Below, in pieces: positions 47,864-58,992 of a stretch of 64,000 nucleotides of DNA (its first letter is position 1; every line of letters starts with the position of its first letter). The notes under the pieces were generated by a model, which was not told where the DNA came from, did not search any database, and was given only the letters and a program-made list of their open reading frames with translations. The translations under genes and the position numbers were made by a program. Origin of the DNA: Sphaerotilus uruguayifluvii (lineage in GTDB: Bacteria > Pseudomonadota > Gammaproteobacteria > Burkholderiales > Burkholderiaceae_C); assembly GCF_013294065.1 (NCBI RefSeq), contig NZ_JABSNM010000008.1, positions 124,001-188,000 on the forward strand, written 5' to 3'.

Positions 47864-50725
47864 ATGACCGACGCCCTCAACGCCCTGTCCAAATCGTTCG
47901 AACCGTCCCCCATCGAGGCCCGCTGGGCGCCGCAGTGGGAGGCCAGCGGCGTCTACGCGCCGACGCTCGACCCGAGCAAGCCCTCGTTCTGCATCCAGCT
48001 GCCGCCGCCCAACGTCACCGGCACGCTGCACATGGGCCATGCGTTCAACCAGACGATCATGGACTCGCTGGCGCGCTACCACCGCATGTCGGGCCACAAC
48101 ACGCTGTGGGTGCCCGGCACCGACCACGCCGGCATCGCCACGCAGATCGTCGTCGAGCGCCAGCTGCAGGGCCAGGGCGTCAGCCGCCACGACCTCGGCC
48201 GCAAGAACTTCGTCGCCAAGGTCTGGGAGTGGAAGGCACAGTCCGGCGCCACGATCACGCAGCAGATGCGCCGCATGGGCGACTCGGTGAGCTGGTCGCA
48301 CGAGTACTTCACGATGGACGAGAAGCTCTCGAAGGTCGTCACCGAGACCTTCGTGCGCCTGCATGAGGAAGGCCTGATCTACCGCGGCAAGCGCCTGGTG
48401 AGCTGGGATCCGATCCTGAAGTCCGCCGTCTCCGACCTGGAAGTCGAGAGCGAGGAGGAGAACGGCAGCCTCTGGCACATCCGCTACCCGGTCGACGGCT
48501 CGGACGAGTCGCTGGTGGTGGCCACGACCCGCCCCGAGACTCTGCTGGGCGACACCGCCGTGATGGTCCACCCGGAAGACGAGCGCTACACGCACCTGAT
48601 CGGCAAGCAGGTGAAGCTGCCGATCACCGGCCGCCGGGTGCCGGTGATCGCCGACGCCTATGTCGACAAGGAGTTCGGCACCGGCGTCGTCAAGGTCACG
48701 CCCGCGCACGACACCAACGACTACCAGGTCGGCCTGCGCCACGGCCTGCCGATGCTGACCATCTTCGACCTGGAGGCGAAGGTCAGCGCCCACGAGGCCG
48801 CCGACATCCCGACCGAGTACGTCGGCCTGGACCGCTTCGTCGCGCGCAAGCAGATCGTCGCTGCGCTGGAAGCCGACGGCCTGCTGGTGGAAGTGAAGCC
48901 GCACAAGCTGATGGTGCCGCGCTGCGCCCGCACCGGGCAGGTGATCGAGCCGATGCTGACCGACCAGTGGTTCGTCGCGATGACCAAGGCCGGCGCCAAC
49001 GGCAAGTCGATCGCCGAGGAAGCCATCGAGGCGGTCGATTCGGGCGACGTCAAGTTCGTGCCCGAGAACTGGGTCAACACCTACAACCAGTGGATGAAGA
49101 ACATCCAGGACTGGTGCATCTCGCGCCAGCTCTGGTGGGGCCACCAGATCCCGGCCTGGTACGGCACGGACGGCCAGCTCTTCGTCGCCCGCAGCGAGGA
49201 CGAGGCCCGCGAGAAGGCCGCCGCCGCCGGCTACACCGGTGAGCTCAAGCGCGACGAGGACGTGCTCGACACCTGGTACTCGTCGGCGCTGGTGCCCTTC
49301 TCGACGCTGGGCTGGCCCGAGCAGACGATCGAGCAGGACCTGTTCCTGCCGTCCTCGGTGCTGGTGACCGGCTACGACATCATCTTCTTCTGGGTCGCCC
49401 GGATGATCATGATGACCAAGCACTTCACCGGCAAGGTCCCGTTCAAGCACGTCTACATCCACGGCCTGGTGCTGGACGCTCAGGGCAAGAAGATGTCCAA
49501 GTCCGAGGGCAACGTGCTCGATCCGGTCGACCTGATCGATGGCATCGCGCTGCCGGAGCTGCTGGACAAGCGCACCGTCGGCCTGCGCAAGCCCGAGACC
49601 GCCCCGAAGGTGCGCAAGGCCACCGAGAAGGAGTTCCCCGAGGGCATCCCGGCCTACGGCGCCGACGCGCTGCGCTTCACCTTCGCGGCGATGGCCACGC
49701 TGGGTCGCTCGGTCAACTTCGACTCCAAGCGCTGCGAGGGCTACCGCAACTTCTGCAACAAGCTGTGGAACGCCACCCGCTTCGTGCTGATGAACACGGA
49801 GGGGCAGGACTGCGGCCTGAAGGACCACACCGCCGAGGAATGCGCCACCGGCGCCTACCTGCGCTTCAGCCCGGCCGACCGCTGGATCACCGGCGAGCTG
49901 CAGCGCGTCGAGCATGCGGTCGCGCAGGGCTTCAAGGACTACCGCCTCGACAACGTCGCCAACGCGATCTACCAGTTCGTCTGGGACGAGTACTGCGACT
50001 GGTACCTGGAGATCGCCAAGGTCCAGCTGCAGGTGGCCAAGGACGCCGGCGACGAGGCCTCGGCGCGCGCGACCCGCCGCACGCTGATCCGCGTGCTGGA
50101 GACGACGCTGCGCCTGCTGCACCCGGTGGCGCCCTTCATCACCGCCGAGCTGTGGAACGGCGTGGCGGTGGTGGCCGGCCGCAAGGCGGCGGACGCCGCC
50201 GACTCGATCGTGACCGCGGCCTACCCGGTGGCGGTGCTGGAGAAGGTCGATCCGGCCGCCGACGCCTGGGTCGCGCGCCTGAAGGAGATCGTCGGCGTGG
50301 TGCGTGCGCTGCGCAGCGAGATGAACCTGTCGCCGGCCGAGCGCGTGCCGCTGCTGACCTGCGGCGACGCCGACTTCGTGGCCTCGGCCGCGCCGGTGAT
50401 CCGCGCGCTGGCCAAGCTGGCCGAGGTGCAGGTCATCACCGACGAGGCCGCCTTCGCCGAGGCCAGCGCGCTGGCGCCGGTGGCGGTGCAGGGCGCGGCG
50501 CGCCTGGCGCTGAAGGTGGAGATCGACGTCGAGGCCGAGCGTGTGCGCCTGGGCAAGGAAGTCGCCCGCCTGAGCGGCGAGATCGCCAAGGCCCAGGCCA
50601 AGCTGGCCAACGAGAGCTTCGTGGCGCGCGCGCCGGCGGCCGTCGTCGAGCAGGAGCGCGCGCGGATCGCCGCGTTCAGCGAGACGCTGGCGAAGCTGCA
50701 GTCGCAGCTGCAGCGCCTCGGCTGA
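47864..50725 (+). CDS. valS: Valyl-tRNA synthetase
   Basis: This 953-residue class I enzyme has the HIGH motif [15 protein letters not shown] (HMGH at 56-59), an editing domain (about 190-340), the KMSKS motif [10 protein letters not shown] (near 543), an anticodon-binding domain and a C-terminal coiled coil (about 885-950). It charges tRNA-Val. GTG at 47855 is an alternative start. The last 50 bases overlap the 3' end of the minus-strand dehydrogenase-like gene. Confidence 0.97.
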   Translation: MTDALNALSKSFEPSPIEARWAPQWEASGVYAPTLDPSKPSFCIQLPPPNVTGTLHMGHAFNQTIMDSLARYHRMSGHNTLWVPGTDHAGIATQIVVERQLQGQGVSRHDLGRKNFVAKVWEWKAQSGATITQQMRRMGDSVSWSHEYFTMDEKLSKVVTETFVRLHEEGLIYRGKRLVSWDPILKSAVSDLEVESEEENGSLWHIRYPVDGSDESLVVATTRPETLLGDTAVMVHPEDERYTHLIGKQVKLPITGRRVPVIADAYVDKEFGTGVVKVTPAHDTNDYQVGLRHGLPMLTIFDLEAKVSAHEAADIPTEYVGLDRFVARKQIVAALEADGLLVEVKPHKLMVPRCARTGQVIEPMLTDQWFVAMTKAGANGKSIAEEAIEAVDSGDVKFVPENWVNTYNQWMKNIQDWCISRQLWWGHQIPAWYGTDGQLFVARSEDEAREKAAAAGYTGELKRDEDVLDTWYSSALVPFSTLGWPEQTIEQDLFLPSSVLVTGYDIIFFWVARMIMMTKHFTGKVPFKHVYIHGLVLDAQGKKMSKSEGNVLDPVDLIDGIALPELLDKRTVGLRKPETAPKVRKATEKEFPEGIPAYGADALRFTFAAMATLGRSVNFDSKRCEGYRNFCNKLWNATRFVLMNTEGQDCGLKDHTAEECATGAYLRFSPADRWITGELQRVEHAVAQGFKDYRLDNVANAIYQFVWDEYCDWYLEIAKVQLQVAKDAGDEASARATRRTLIRVLETTLRLLHPVAPFITAELWNGVAVVAGRKAADAADSIVTAAYPVAVLEKVDPAADAWVARLKEIVGVVRALRSEMNLSPAERVPLLTCGDADFVASAAPVIRALAKLAEVQVITDEAAFAEASALAPVAVQGAARLALKVEIDVEAERVRLGKEVARLSGEIAKAQAKLANESFVARAPAAVVEQERARIAAFSETLAKLQSQLQRLG

Positions 50726-51701
50726 GGCCGGCGCCGCTGCCGCCGATCGGCGGCAGCACCAGCTCGTCGAGCTCGGCCGGCATCGTGACCACCCGGTCGC
50801 CGGCCGGCAGCTGCTTCAGGATCTCGTCGATCCGGCGCGCCACGCCCCAGGCGCTGCGCAGCCGCGCCTCGCGGGTGTAGGACGCCAGCCGCGGCGTCAG
50901 CACCAGGCCGCGCACCCCGTGCAGCGGATGACCCTCGCCGCGCACCTCCGGCCCGGCCTGGTCCATCCAGGCGGCGGTCAGGCGGCCGCTGCGCAGCACC
51001 CGAGCCAGCGCCGCCGCATCGAACAGGTCCAGCGGCGAGACGCTCGCCAGCACCAGCCCGGGCCGGCAGCCCGCCAGCACCCGCTCGCCCAGCAGGCGCG
51101 CATAGCGCGGGAAGAAGTCGAGCTGCACGCTGACCGCGTCGCAGCCGGCGAACAGCTCCGGCAGCGCGACCGGGCGCACGCCCCAGCGGGCCCAGTGCGC
51201 GCTGCCGGCGTGCAGCGCCGGGTCGTAGCCGACCACCGTCGTGCCCAGCGCCTGCAGCAGCCGCGCCAGCCGGCGTGCGGTCGCGCCCATGCCGACCAGC
51301 CCGACGGTGCTGTGGCCGAGCTCGCGTCCGCCCACCGGCGCATGCTCGCGCGGATCGGGACGCAGCAGCGACATCAGCGCGCCGAGCAGGAATTCCGCCT
51401 CGGCCGGCGCCGCCGCGTCCGCGCAGCGCACCACCTCGACCTGCGCGCGTGCGCAGGCGGCGAAGTCGATGTGCTCCGCCCCGCCGACGACGCGGCCGAC
51501 CGCACGCAGCTTCGGCGTGCGCAGCAGCAGCCGGCGGTCGATCGCGACCGAGGCCGGCAGCATGGCCGCGCGAGCCTGCGGCAGCAGGTCCATCAGCACG
51601 CGCGGGTCGTCGGCCAGGCGCGGGGCGTGGAAGACCTGATGTCGATCCTCGAGCCAGCGCAGCACCTCGGGTTCGAGCGGTTCGGCAACAAGCAGGTCCA
51701 T
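50676..51701 (-). CDS. 2-hydroxyacid dehydrogenase-like protein, catalytic residues missing
   Basis: This 341-residue protein has the two-domain D-2-hydroxyacid dehydrogenase fold with [16 protein letters not shown] (about 134-149). The third Gly of GxGxxG is Ala142. The catalytic Arg position (NxxRG motif) reads SVSPL, so Arg is replaced by Pro223. The catalytic His (TPH motif) is Arg291 (LTPRLASYT). It probably binds NAD(P) weakly or not at all and may be a pseudoenzyme. The C-terminal Ala/Gly-rich tail (after about residue 322) is encoded within the valS end. It has no operon partner. Confidence 0.75.
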   Translation of the reverse strand: MDLLVAEPLEPEVLRWLEDRHQVFHAPRLADDPRVLMDLLPQARAAMLPASVAIDRRLLLRTPKLRAVGRVVGGAEHIDFAACARAQVEVVRCADAAAPAEAEFLLGALMSLLRPDPREHAPVGGRELGHSTVGLVGMGATARRLARLLQALGTTVVGYDPALHAGSAHWARWGVRPVALPELFAGCDAVSVQLDFFPRYARLLGERVLAGCRPGLVLASVSPLDLFDAAALARVLRSGRLTAAWMDQAGPEVRGEGHPLHGVRGLVLTPRLASYTREARLRSAWGVARRIDEILKQLPAGDRVVTMPAELDELVLPPIGGSGAGLSRGAAAATAASPASR

Positions 51702-51896
51702 GTAAATGCGGCAAAACGTGACGGATCGGTGAGCTTCGATGTTAATCAGTAGCCGGATGTATTACGGTCCCCTGATCGGGCGTGGAGATGTCACTATCTC
51801 GTGCCAGAATTGATCGAGAAGACGGGCTTTTGCCGTCCATTCAACAACTTTGGCGTCCCGGACAACGTTCCAGTTCCTTAGGGGGATCCTTCGCTT

Positions 51897-52766
51897 ATGC
51901 AACTCGTCAAGAAAGCCATCTTTCCGGTCGCCGGTCTCGGCACCCGTTTCCTGCCCGCCACCAAGGCTCAGCCCAAGGAGATGATGCCGGTCGTCGACAA
52001 GCCGCTGATCCAGTACGCGGTGGAGGAGGCCTACGCTGCGGGCGTGCGCGAGATGATCTTCGTGACGGGCCGCCACAAGCGCGCGATCGAGGACCATTTC
52101 GACATGACCTACGAACTGGAGGTCTCGCTCGAGAACGCGCAGAAGCACGAGCTGCTGAAGGTGGTGCGCAGCATCAAGCCGAAGGACATGGAGTGCATCT
52201 ACGTGCGCCAGGCGCAGGCGCTGGGCCTGGGCCACGCGGTGCTGTGCGGCCAGCGGCTGGTCGGCAACGAGCCCTTCGCGGTGCTGCTGGCCGATGACCT
52301 GATGATCGGCGAGCCGCCGGTGCTCAAGCAGATGGTCGACCAGTTCAACGACTGGCGCGCCTCCATCCTGGCGGTGCAGGAAGTGCCGGCCGAGCACACC
52401 AAGCGCTACGGCATCGTCGCCGGCACGCTGGTCAACGATCACCTGATGGATGTCAGCAACATCGTCGAGAAGCCGGACCCCGAGGTCGCGCCGTCGCGCT
52501 GGGGCGTGGCCGGCCGCTACATCCTGACGCCGGGCGTGTTCCACGAGATCGCCACCCAGCCGCGCGGCGTCGGCGGCGAGATCCAGCTGACCGACGGCAT
52601 CGCCGCGCTGCTGCGCCGCGAGAAGGTCTTCGCCTACCGCTACGACGGCCGCCGCTACGACTGCGGCAGCAAGGACGGCTTCCTCGAGGCCAACGTCGAG
52701 CTGGCGCTGCGCCACCCCGAGCTGGGCAAGGGCTTCCGCGACTACCTGCGCAATCTCGAGATCTGA
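51897..52766 (+). CDS. galU: UTP-glucose-1-phosphate uridylyltransferase
   Basis: This 289-residue enzyme makes UDP-glucose for envelope and exopolysaccharide sugars. Motifs are [20 protein letters not shown] (residues 9-28), with the UTP-binding Gly loop and Lys, LLADDLM (metal Asp), VEKP and [10 protein letters not shown]. The length fits GalU (about 290). The 195-base region upstream holds no clear promoter that I can define. The stop is followed by a GC hairpin (52773-52790) and the convergent tusA-type gene. Confidence 0.95.
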   Translation: MQLVKKAIFPVAGLGTRFLPATKAQPKEMMPVVDKPLIQYAVEEAYAAGVREMIFVTGRHKRAIEDHFDMTYELEVSLENAQKHELLKVVRSIKPKDMECIYVRQAQALGLGHAVLCGQRLVGNEPFAVLLADDLMIGEPPVLKQMVDQFNDWRASILAVQEVPAEHTKRYGIVAGTLVNDHLMDVSNIVEKPDPEVAPSRWGVAGRYILTPGVFHEIATQPRGVGGEIQLTDGIAALLRREKVFAYRYDGRRYDCGSKDGFLEANVELALRHPELGKGFRDYLRNLEI

Positions 52767-52772
52767 GGATCG

Positions 52773-52790
52773 CCGGGCCCTCGGGCCCGG
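52773..52790. terminator. GC hairpin between galU and tusA-type gene
   Basis: CCGGGCCC and GGGCCCGG form a stem with a 2- to 4-base loop between convergent genes. No U run follows on either strand, so termination would be weak or Rho-assisted. Confidence 0.35.
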
Positions 52791-52813
52791 TCGCGGCTGC
52801 CTGCGGCGCGCGC

Positions 52814-53068
52814 TCAGCGCCGCCGCAGCAGATGCACCATCTCGCCGTCGTCCAGCGTCTGCTGGGCCAGCAGCGCGTTGCCGGTCTGGCGGCTGAAGGC
52901 CTGGAAGTCGCGCAGCGAGCCGGGGTCGGTCGCCCGCACCTTCAGCACCTGGCCGCTGTCCATGTCGGCCAGCGCCTTCTTGGCCTTCAGGATCGGCAGC
53001 GGGCAGTTGAGGCCGCGCGCGTCGACCTCGCGGTCGGCGGCGGGCAGGGTGGTGTCATCGGTGTTCAT
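52814..53068 (-). CDS. TusA-family sulfurtransferase
   Basis: This 84-residue protein has the catalytic CPxP motif in GLNCPLPILKAKKAL (Cys22) and the C-terminal HLLRR strand. TusA proteins carry persulfide sulfur for thiolation, molybdenum cofactor synthesis or sulfur oxidation. The window also encodes flavocytochrome c, SoxYZ and a persulfide dioxygenase, so it may serve sulfur oxidation, but it is not in those clusters. Confidence 0.85.
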   Translation of the reverse strand: MNTDDTTLPAADREVDARGLNCPLPILKAKKALADMDSGQVLKVRATDPGSLRDFQAFSRQTGNALLAQQTLDDGEMVHLLRRR

Positions 53069-53114
53069 CGGTGGCCTTCTCGTCTCGATCTGCCACCGAT
53101 TCTAGTTCGCGGGC

Positions 53115-55169
53115 TCAGCCGTGCCGCGCCACCAGCGCCTGCTGCGCGCTGAGGCCGTCCTCGCCGGCGCGGCGGTAGCGCCCGTCGGCGCCGAGCAGCC
53201 AGGCGTCGCGGCCGTCGTGCAGATAGGGCACCAGGCATTCGTCGATGACCCGCTGGCGCAGCGCCGGATCGCGCACCGGCCAGGCGATCTCGATGCGGCG
53301 CAGCATGTTGCGGCTCATCCAGTCGGCGCTGCTGAGGTAGAGCGCCTCGTCGCGCTCGCTCTCGCCCCAGCGGAAATACAGCACCCGGGTGTGCTCGAGA
53401 AAGCGCCCGACCACCGAGCGCACGCGGATCCTCTCGCTCAGGCCCGGCACGCCCGGCGGCAGCATGCAGGCGCCGCGCACGATCAGGTCGATCTCGGCGC
53501 CGGCCTGGCCGGCCGCGACCAGCGCCTCGATCAGCACCGGATCGGTCAGCGCGTTGAACTTGGCGACGATGCGCGCCGGCCGTCCCGCCCGCGCCGCGCC
53601 CGCCACCTTCTGCATCAGCTCGACCAGCGTCGACTGCAGGTCGAAGGGCGCCACCAGCAGCCGCTTCGTGTGGTCGAGCGGATTGAGGCTGGCGAGATGG
53701 CGGAAGACCGCATCGGCGTCGGCGGTGATCTCCGGGTCGGTCGTCAGGAAGCCCAGGTCGGTGTAGAGCCGCGCGGTCTTGGAGTTGTAGTTGCCGGTCG
53801 ACAGGTGGGCGTAGCGCACCATGTGGCGGCCCTCCTTGCGGGTGGCCAGCAGCAGCTTGGCGTGCGTCTTCAGTCCGACGATGCCGTAGACCACCTGCAC
53901 GCCGACGCGCTCGAGCCGCTCGGCCCAGTTGATGTTGGCCTCCTCGTCGAAGCGCGCCTTCAGCTCGACCACCGCCAGCACTTCCTTGCCGCGGCGCGCC
54001 GCCTCGATCAGCAGCTCCATCAGCACCGACTCGGTGCCGGTGCGGTAGATGGTCTGCTTGATCGCCAGCACCTTCGGGTCCTCGACCGCCTCGCGCAGGA
54101 ACTTCACCACCGGGTCGAAGGACTCGAAGGGCTGGTGCAGCAGGATGTCGCGCTCGGCCATGCAGTCCATGACGCGCCGGCTGCGCGGCAGCTGCGCGGC
54201 CGGCCAGGTCGGCTCGTGCGGCGCGAAGCGCAGCTTCGGCGCGACCGCCAGGTCGATCAGCGTGTTCATGCGCACCAGGTTGACCGGGCCGTTGACCCGG
54301 TAGAGCGCGGCCGGCGGCAGGTCGAACTGGTTCAGCAGGAACTGCGCGAGCTCGGGCGGGCAGGTGTTGACCACCTCCAGGCGGATCTCGCGGCCGTAGT
54401 GGCGGGTGGTGAGCTCGCTGCGCAGCGCCTGGCGCAGGTTGGTGACGTCGTCCTCGTCGACATCGAGGTCGGAGTCGCGGGTCACGCGGAACTGCGAGAA
54501 GGCCAGCACCTGGCGGCCGGGAAACAGCTCGGCCAGATGGGCGCGGATCACGCTGGTCAGCATCACGAAGGCCTGGCGGCCCTCGGCGACGCGCTCGGGC
54601 AGGCGGATGATGCGCGGCAGCACCCGCGGCACCTTGATGATGGCGATCGAGTTCTCGCGGCCGAAGGCGTCGGCGCCGGCGAGCTGCGCGATGAAGTTCA
54701 GCGACTTGTTGGCGACCTGCGGGAAGGGATGCGCCGGGTCCAGCCCGAGCGGCATCAGCAGCGGCTGCACCTCGCGGTGGAAGAACTGCGAGACCCACTG
54801 GCGCTGCGCCTCGGTGCGGTCGGCGTGGTTGACGATGGCGATGCGCTCGGCCGCCAGCGCCGGCATCACTTCCTCGTTGAAGACGCGGTACTGCTCGTCG
54901 ATCAGCGCGTGCGCCTCGACGACCACCCGGGCCAGGTCCTCGTCGTCGTCGAGCTCGTCGGTCAGGCGCGCGGCCTCCAGCGCGTCGGCGAAGCGCACCT
55001 CGAAGAACTCGTCCATGTTCGACGAGACGATGCAGATGTAGCGCAGCCGCTCGAGCAGCGGCACGTCCGTGCGCCGGGCCTGCGCCAGCACGCGCCGGTT
55101 GAATTCGAGGATCGAGCGCTCGCGGTTGAGCAGCGTCAGGGCGGGAACGGTCGGCGACGAGTCAGGCAT
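53115..55169 (-). CDS. ppk: Polyphosphate kinase 1
   Basis: This 684-residue enzyme makes polyphosphate from ATP. The N domain (residues 10-110) carries LEFNRRVLAQA. In the catalytic part, His436 in VGLKTHAKLLL and His455 in YAHLSTGN match the phosphorylated and acid-base His of E. coli PPK (435, 454). A second HKD-type His is in FLEHTRVLYF near the C terminus. It is 41 bases downstream of ppx on the same strand, forming a ppx-ppk pair. Confidence 0.96.
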   Translation of the reverse strand: MPDSSPTVPALTLLNRERSILEFNRRVLAQARRTDVPLLERLRYICIVSSNMDEFFEVRFADALEAARLTDELDDDEDLARVVVEAHALIDEQYRVFNEEVMPALAAERIAIVNHADRTEAQRQWVSQFFHREVQPLLMPLGLDPAHPFPQVANKSLNFIAQLAGADAFGRENSIAIIKVPRVLPRIIRLPERVAEGRQAFVMLTSVIRAHLAELFPGRQVLAFSQFRVTRDSDLDVDEDDVTNLRQALRSELTTRHYGREIRLEVVNTCPPELAQFLLNQFDLPPAALYRVNGPVNLVRMNTLIDLAVAPKLRFAPHEPTWPAAQLPRSRRVMDCMAERDILLHQPFESFDPVVKFLREAVEDPKVLAIKQTIYRTGTESVLMELLIEAARRGKEVLAVVELKARFDEEANINWAERLERVGVQVVYGIVGLKTHAKLLLATRKEGRHMVRYAHLSTGNYNSKTARLYTDLGFLTTDPEITADADAVFRHLASLNPLDHTKRLLVAPFDLQSTLVELMQKVAGAARAGRPARIVAKFNALTDPVLIEALVAAGQAGAEIDLIVRGACMLPPGVPGLSERIRVRSVVGRFLEHTRVLYFRWGESERDEALYLSSADWMSRNMLRRIEIAWPVRDPALRQRVIDECLVPYLHDGRDAWLLGADGRYRRAGEDGLSAQQALVARHG

Positions 55170-55210
55170 CGGGCCATGCTAGGCGGCCCGTGTGACAGGT
55201 CCGTGACGTG

Positions 55211-56767
55211 TCACGAAGGGTTGCGCCCGGGCTGGAACTTCAGCACGCCCGCGCGGGCCCAGGCCTCGCCCTCGGCCTCGAGCAGGTGCAGCGTGCGCGG
55301 ATGGCGATCGGCCCAGCCGGCGGGCAGCGCCAGCCGGGCGTGGCGGCCCTCGGCGACCAGCCGGGGCAGCGGCTCGTCCGGCGCGCAGCGCGCATGGCAC
55401 AGCAGCACCGCCAGCCGCAGCGCCAGCACCTGCCAGACCAGCGCCGGGTCGGCCAGCGCGGCCTCGATCTTGCGCAGCCCGCCGCGGTGGCCCAGCACCA
55501 GGTCGGCCAGCCGGCGCTGCTGCGTCTGCGAGAAGCCGGCCGCGTCGACATGGCCGATCAGGTAGGCGCTGTGGCGGTGGTGGTCGTGGTGCGAGACCAT
55601 CATGCCGATCTCGTGCAGCGCCGCGGCCCAGCCGAGCTCGCGCTGGTGATCGAGCTCGGCGCGGGGCTGGGCCTGGCGGTGCAGCTGCAGCGCCACCGCC
55701 TGGACCCGGCGGGCCTGCATCACGTCGGCGCGGAAGCGCTGCTGCAGCTCGGCGACGGTGTCGTCGCGCAGGTCGTGGTGGACCGGGTCGCGGTCGGCGT
55801 CCAGGCGCTCCTGCAGGTCGAAGATCACGCCCTGGCGCAGCGCGCCGCGCGCGGGCTGCAGCGTCTCGATGCCGAACTGCGCCGACAGCGCCGACAGGAT
55901 GGCCAGGCCGCCGCCGAGCACCGCGCGGCGCTCCGGCTTCAGGCCGGGCAGCTCCAGCGCGTCGATGCGGCCGGCGCGCACGCAGGCGTTCATGCACCAG
56001 GCCAGGCCCTCGGGCGTGATCGCGCCGTCGGTGACGCCGGCGGCCGCCAGGATCTGCGAGACCGCGCCGGCCGTGCCCGACGAACCCAGCGCCTCGCTCC
56101 AGTGGCGTCGCGAGAAGGTCTCCAGCGCCTCCTCGAACTCGGCGCCGGCGGCGACCTGCGCGGCGCGGAAGCGCTCCTCGGTGAACAGGCCGTCGCCGAA
56201 GTAGCGCATCGACAGGCTGACGCTGCCGATGCCGAAGGACTCGGCCTGCAGCGGCACGCTGCCCGCGCCGATGATCAGCTCGGTCGAGCGCCCGCCGATG
56301 TCGATCACCAGGCGCGGGTGCGGCGAGGGCTGCAGCCGCGCCACGCCCTTGTAGATCAGCCGGGCCTCCTCGCGGCCGGAGATGACCTCGACCGGATGGC
56401 CGAGCGCCTCGGCGGCGCGGGCCAGGAAGGCGTCGCGGTTGGAGGCCTCGCGCAGCGTCTGCGTCGCCACCGCACGCAGCTGGCGCGGCGGAATGCCGGC
56501 CAGCCGGGCGCGGAAGCGCTGCAGGCAGGCCAGGCCGCGCTGCGCGGCCTCCTCGCCCAGCAGTCCCTGGGCGTCGAGGCCGGCGCCCAGACGCACCGTC
56601 TCCTTCAGGTAGTCGATGCGGCGGTAGCGGCCGCGGCTGAGCTGGCCGATCTCGAGCCGGAAGCTGTTGGAGCCGATGTCGATCGAGGCGAGCACGCCGC
56701 GCCACGACGGCACGGTGGAGGCGGCAGGGGCGGTGGAGGCGGAGGACGAGGCAGGCATGTCCGGCAT
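55211..56767 (-). CDS. ppx: Exopolyphosphatase (Ppx/GppA family)
   Basis: This 518-residue ASKHA-fold hydrolase removes terminal phosphates from polyphosphate or pppGpp. The nucleotide-binding motif is [17 protein letters not shown] (about residues 26-42). The phosphate loop is [14 protein letters not shown] (about 160-173), where the usual GGGS Gly is Arg. An HD-like C-terminal domain has [20 protein letters not shown]. It is upstream of ppk in the same unit; opposite activities may be co-regulated. Confidence 0.92.
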   Translation of the reverse strand: MPDMPASSSASTAPAASTVPSWRGVLASIDIGSNSFRLEIGQLSRGRYRRIDYLKETVRLGAGLDAQGLLGEEAAQRGLACLQRFRARLAGIPPRQLRAVATQTLREASNRDAFLARAAEALGHPVEVISGREEARLIYKGVARLQPSPHPRLVIDIGGRSTELIIGAGSVPLQAESFGIGSVSLSMRYFGDGLFTEERFRAAQVAAGAEFEEALETFSRRHWSEALGSSGTAGAVSQILAAAGVTDGAITPEGLAWCMNACVRAGRIDALELPGLKPERRAVLGGGLAILSALSAQFGIETLQPARGALRQGVIFDLQERLDADRDPVHHDLRDDTVAELQQRFRADVMQARRVQAVALQLHRQAQPRAELDHQRELGWAAALHEIGMMVSHHDHHRHSAYLIGHVDAAGFSQTQQRRLADLVLGHRGGLRKIEAALADPALVWQVLALRLAVLLCHARCAPDEPLPRLVAEGRHARLALPAGWADRHPRTLHLLEAEGEAWARAGVLKFQPGRNPS

Positions 56768-56976
56768 TGTCCATGCTTCCGTCGCGGCCGGGCGCCCCGG
56801 CGCGCGGTGCGGCGATCCGGCTGATTCGCGCCGGTCTGATCCCGCTCAAGCGGGTGCCGGGTCCGCGGCAGTCGCGGGGGCGCCGGCTTCAGGGGGCGCC
56901 GCTACACTGCCGGGCCTGAGGCGGCCGCCCGACCGCCTGACGCCCGATGCCTGATACCGATCTGGATCCCGCCTGC

Positions 56977-58173
56977 ATGATCTCGCGCCGCGACTGCCTC
57001 CGTTCCTCCACCGCCGGCCTGCTGGCGCTGTCCCTGGGGGCCTGCAAGCCCACGACCGCCGCCGCGCCGGCGACACCCGTGTCGGCGGCCGTGCCGCCGG
57101 TGCCGACCGCCTCGGCAGCCTCGGCGGCCTCGGCGGCCTCGGCCGCCGCGGGGCTGCCGGCCTCGTCGCCCGCCTCGGCCGCCACCGCGCCGGCGGCGAC
57201 GTCGCCGGCCTCGTCGGCCGCGGTCGATCCGGCCGCGCCGTTCTCGGTGCGTTCGCCGATCTTCGTGCTGAACTCGCTCGACGCGACCATCAGCATCATC
57301 GATCCGGTCACGATGACCGAGACGCGGCGCATTCCCTCCGGCAAGGAGCCGCACCACCTCTACCTGTCGCCCGACGAGAAGTCGCTGCTGGTGGCCAACG
57401 CGGTCGGCAACACGATCACGCTGGTCGATCCGCGCACCGGCCAGGTCCAGCGCACGATGACCGACATGGTCGATCCCTACCAGCTGCGCTTCTCACCCGA
57501 CATGAAGTGGTTCGTCACCGCGGCGAACCGGCTCAACCATGTCGACATCTACAGCGTCACCCGCCCGGCCGGCGGCGGCTTCGAGCTGAAGCTGGCCAGG
57601 CGCCTGCCCACCGGCAAGACGCCCAGCCACGTCTTCTTCGACACGAAGAGCACGGTGGTCTACGCCAGCGTGCAGGACGACGACCAGCTGATCGCGATCG
57701 ACCTGGCCACGCAGACGCCGCGCTGGACCATCCCGAGCGGCAAGATGCCCGCCGACGTCTTCGTGACACCTGACGACCGCACGCTGCTGGTCGGCCTGAC
57801 CGGCGACAGCGTCGTCGAGGCCTATGACGTCACGGTCAATCCGCCGAAGCTGATCAAGCGCATTCCGACCGGCGCCGGCGCGCACGCCTTCCGCGCCTGG
57901 GGCGACCAGCGCCACCTGCTGGTGAGCAACCGCGTGGCCAACACCATCAGCCGCATCGACATGCAGACGCTCTCGGTGGTCGACAACTACCCCGCCCCCA
58001 GCGGCCCGGACTGCATGGACCTGTCGCCGGACCGGAAATTCATCTTCGTGGCCTCGCGCTGGGCCGGCAAGCTCACCGTCATCGACACCGAGCAGAAGAA
58101 GGTGGTGCGCCAGGTGAACGTGGGCAAGTCGCCCCACGGCGTCTGGACGCTGGACCACGCCGGGCGGCTGTGA
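56977..58173 (+). CDS. YVTN-type beta-propeller lipoprotein
   Basis: This roughly 398-residue secreted protein has SRRDCLRSSTAG (Tat-like) then a lipobox LGAC. An Ala/Ser/Pro-rich linker (about residues 22-85) includes the repeated codon string for SAASAASAAS. A seven-bladed-type propeller follows with repeated blades such as FVLNSLDATISIIDP, LLVANAVGNTITLVDP, LIAIDLATQTPRWTI and FVASRWAGKLTVIDT. The ligand or partner is unknown. ATG 56947 is an alternative start. Its stop overlaps the deacetylase start by one base, so they work together. Confidence 0.75.
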   Translation: MISRRDCLRSSTAGLLALSLGACKPTTAAAPATPVSAAVPPVPTASAASAASAASAAAGLPASSPASAATAPAATSPASSAAVDPAAPFSVRSPIFVLNSLDATISIIDPVTMTETRRIPSGKEPHHLYLSPDEKSLLVANAVGNTITLVDPRTGQVQRTMTDMVDPYQLRFSPDMKWFVTAANRLNHVDIYSVTRPAGGGFELKLARRLPTGKTPSHVFFDTKSTVVYASVQDDDQLIAIDLATQTPRWTIPSGKMPADVFVTPDDRTLLVGLTGDSVVEAYDVTVNPPKLIKRIPTGAGAHAFRAWGDQRHLLVSNRVANTISRIDMQTLSVVDNYPAPSGPDCMDLSPDRKFIFVASRWAGKLTVIDTEQKKVVRQVNVGKSPHGVWTLDHAGRL

Positions 58174-58973
58174 TGCGCGCCGCCGTGGCCTGCGCGCTGG
58201 CGGTGCTGGCCGGCGCCGCGCAGGCGGCGGGCTGCGCCCGGCCGCTCTACCTGACCTTCGACACCGGCCACATGGGCGTGGCGCCGCTGGTGGCCGAGGT
58301 GCTGCGCCGCCAGGACGTGAAGGTCACCTTCTTCCTGGCCAGCGAGAAGACGCTCGACGGCGGCTCCAGCCTCGACGACGCCTGGGCGCCGTGGTGGAAG
58401 GCGCGTGCGGCCGAGGGCCATGTCTTCGGCTCGCACACCTTCGACCATGTCTACTGGCGCGGCGACCGGGCCGAGCGCGACGGCGGCGGCTTCGACGTGC
58501 GCCCGAGCGCCGGGCCGAAGACCGGCGTGTCCGCGACGATGACGCCGGCGCAGTACTGCGCCGAACTCGCCCGCCCGGCCGCGCGCCTGGCGGCGATGAC
58601 CGGCGGCACCGGCCGCATGGCGGCGATCTTCCGCGCGCCCGGCGGCAAGACCTCGCCTGCGCTGCTGGCGGCCGCCTCGCGCTGCGGCTGGACGCATGTC
58701 GGCTGGAGCCCGGCGGGCTTCCTGGGCGACGAGCTCTCGAGCGAGCGCTTTCCCAACGAGCTGCTGCTGAAGAAGGCGCTGCGCGACATCCGCCCCGGCG
58801 ACATCCTGCTGGCGCACCTGGGCATCTGGTCGCGCCAGGACGCCTGGGCGCCGGCGGTGCTCGAGCCGCTGATCACCGGGCTGAAGGCGCGCGGGCACTG
58901 CTTCGCGACGCTGGCCGAGCACCCGACGCTGGGCGAGGCCGCGCGCCGGCCGGCACCGGCTCCCGTTCCCTGA
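58173..58973 (+). CDS. Polysaccharide deacetylase (NodB) family protein
   Basis: This 266-residue secreted protein has a signal peptide (residues 1-18). NodB motif 1 reads YLTFDTG, so the second Asp of the usual TFDDG is Thr. Motif 2 is SHTFDH, the metal His pair; motif 3 is RAPGG; and a late motif is LAHLG. The loss of the metal Asp makes ordinary deacetylation uncertain. It is coupled to the propeller gene (TGATG overlap). Confidence 0.78.
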   Translation: MRAAVACALAVLAGAAQAAGCARPLYLTFDTGHMGVAPLVAEVLRRQDVKVTFFLASEKTLDGGSSLDDAWAPWWKARAAEGHVFGSHTFDHVYWRGDRAERDGGGFDVRPSAGPKTGVSATMTPAQYCAELARPAARLAAMTGGTGRMAAIFRAPGGKTSPALLAAASRCGWTHVGWSPAGFLGDELSSERFPNELLLKKALRDIRPGDILLAHLGIWSRQDAWAPAVLEPLITGLKARGHCFATLAEHPTLGEAARRPAPAPVP

Positions 58974-58992
58974 CTTCCATGTTGTCGCCGCG

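Noticed and set aside
57105-57155. Tandem 9-base repeats as a CRISPR-like or regulatory array
   Set aside because: They encode the Ala/Ser linker of the propeller lipoprotein in frame; they are low-complexity coding repeats. No CRISPR array is present in the window.
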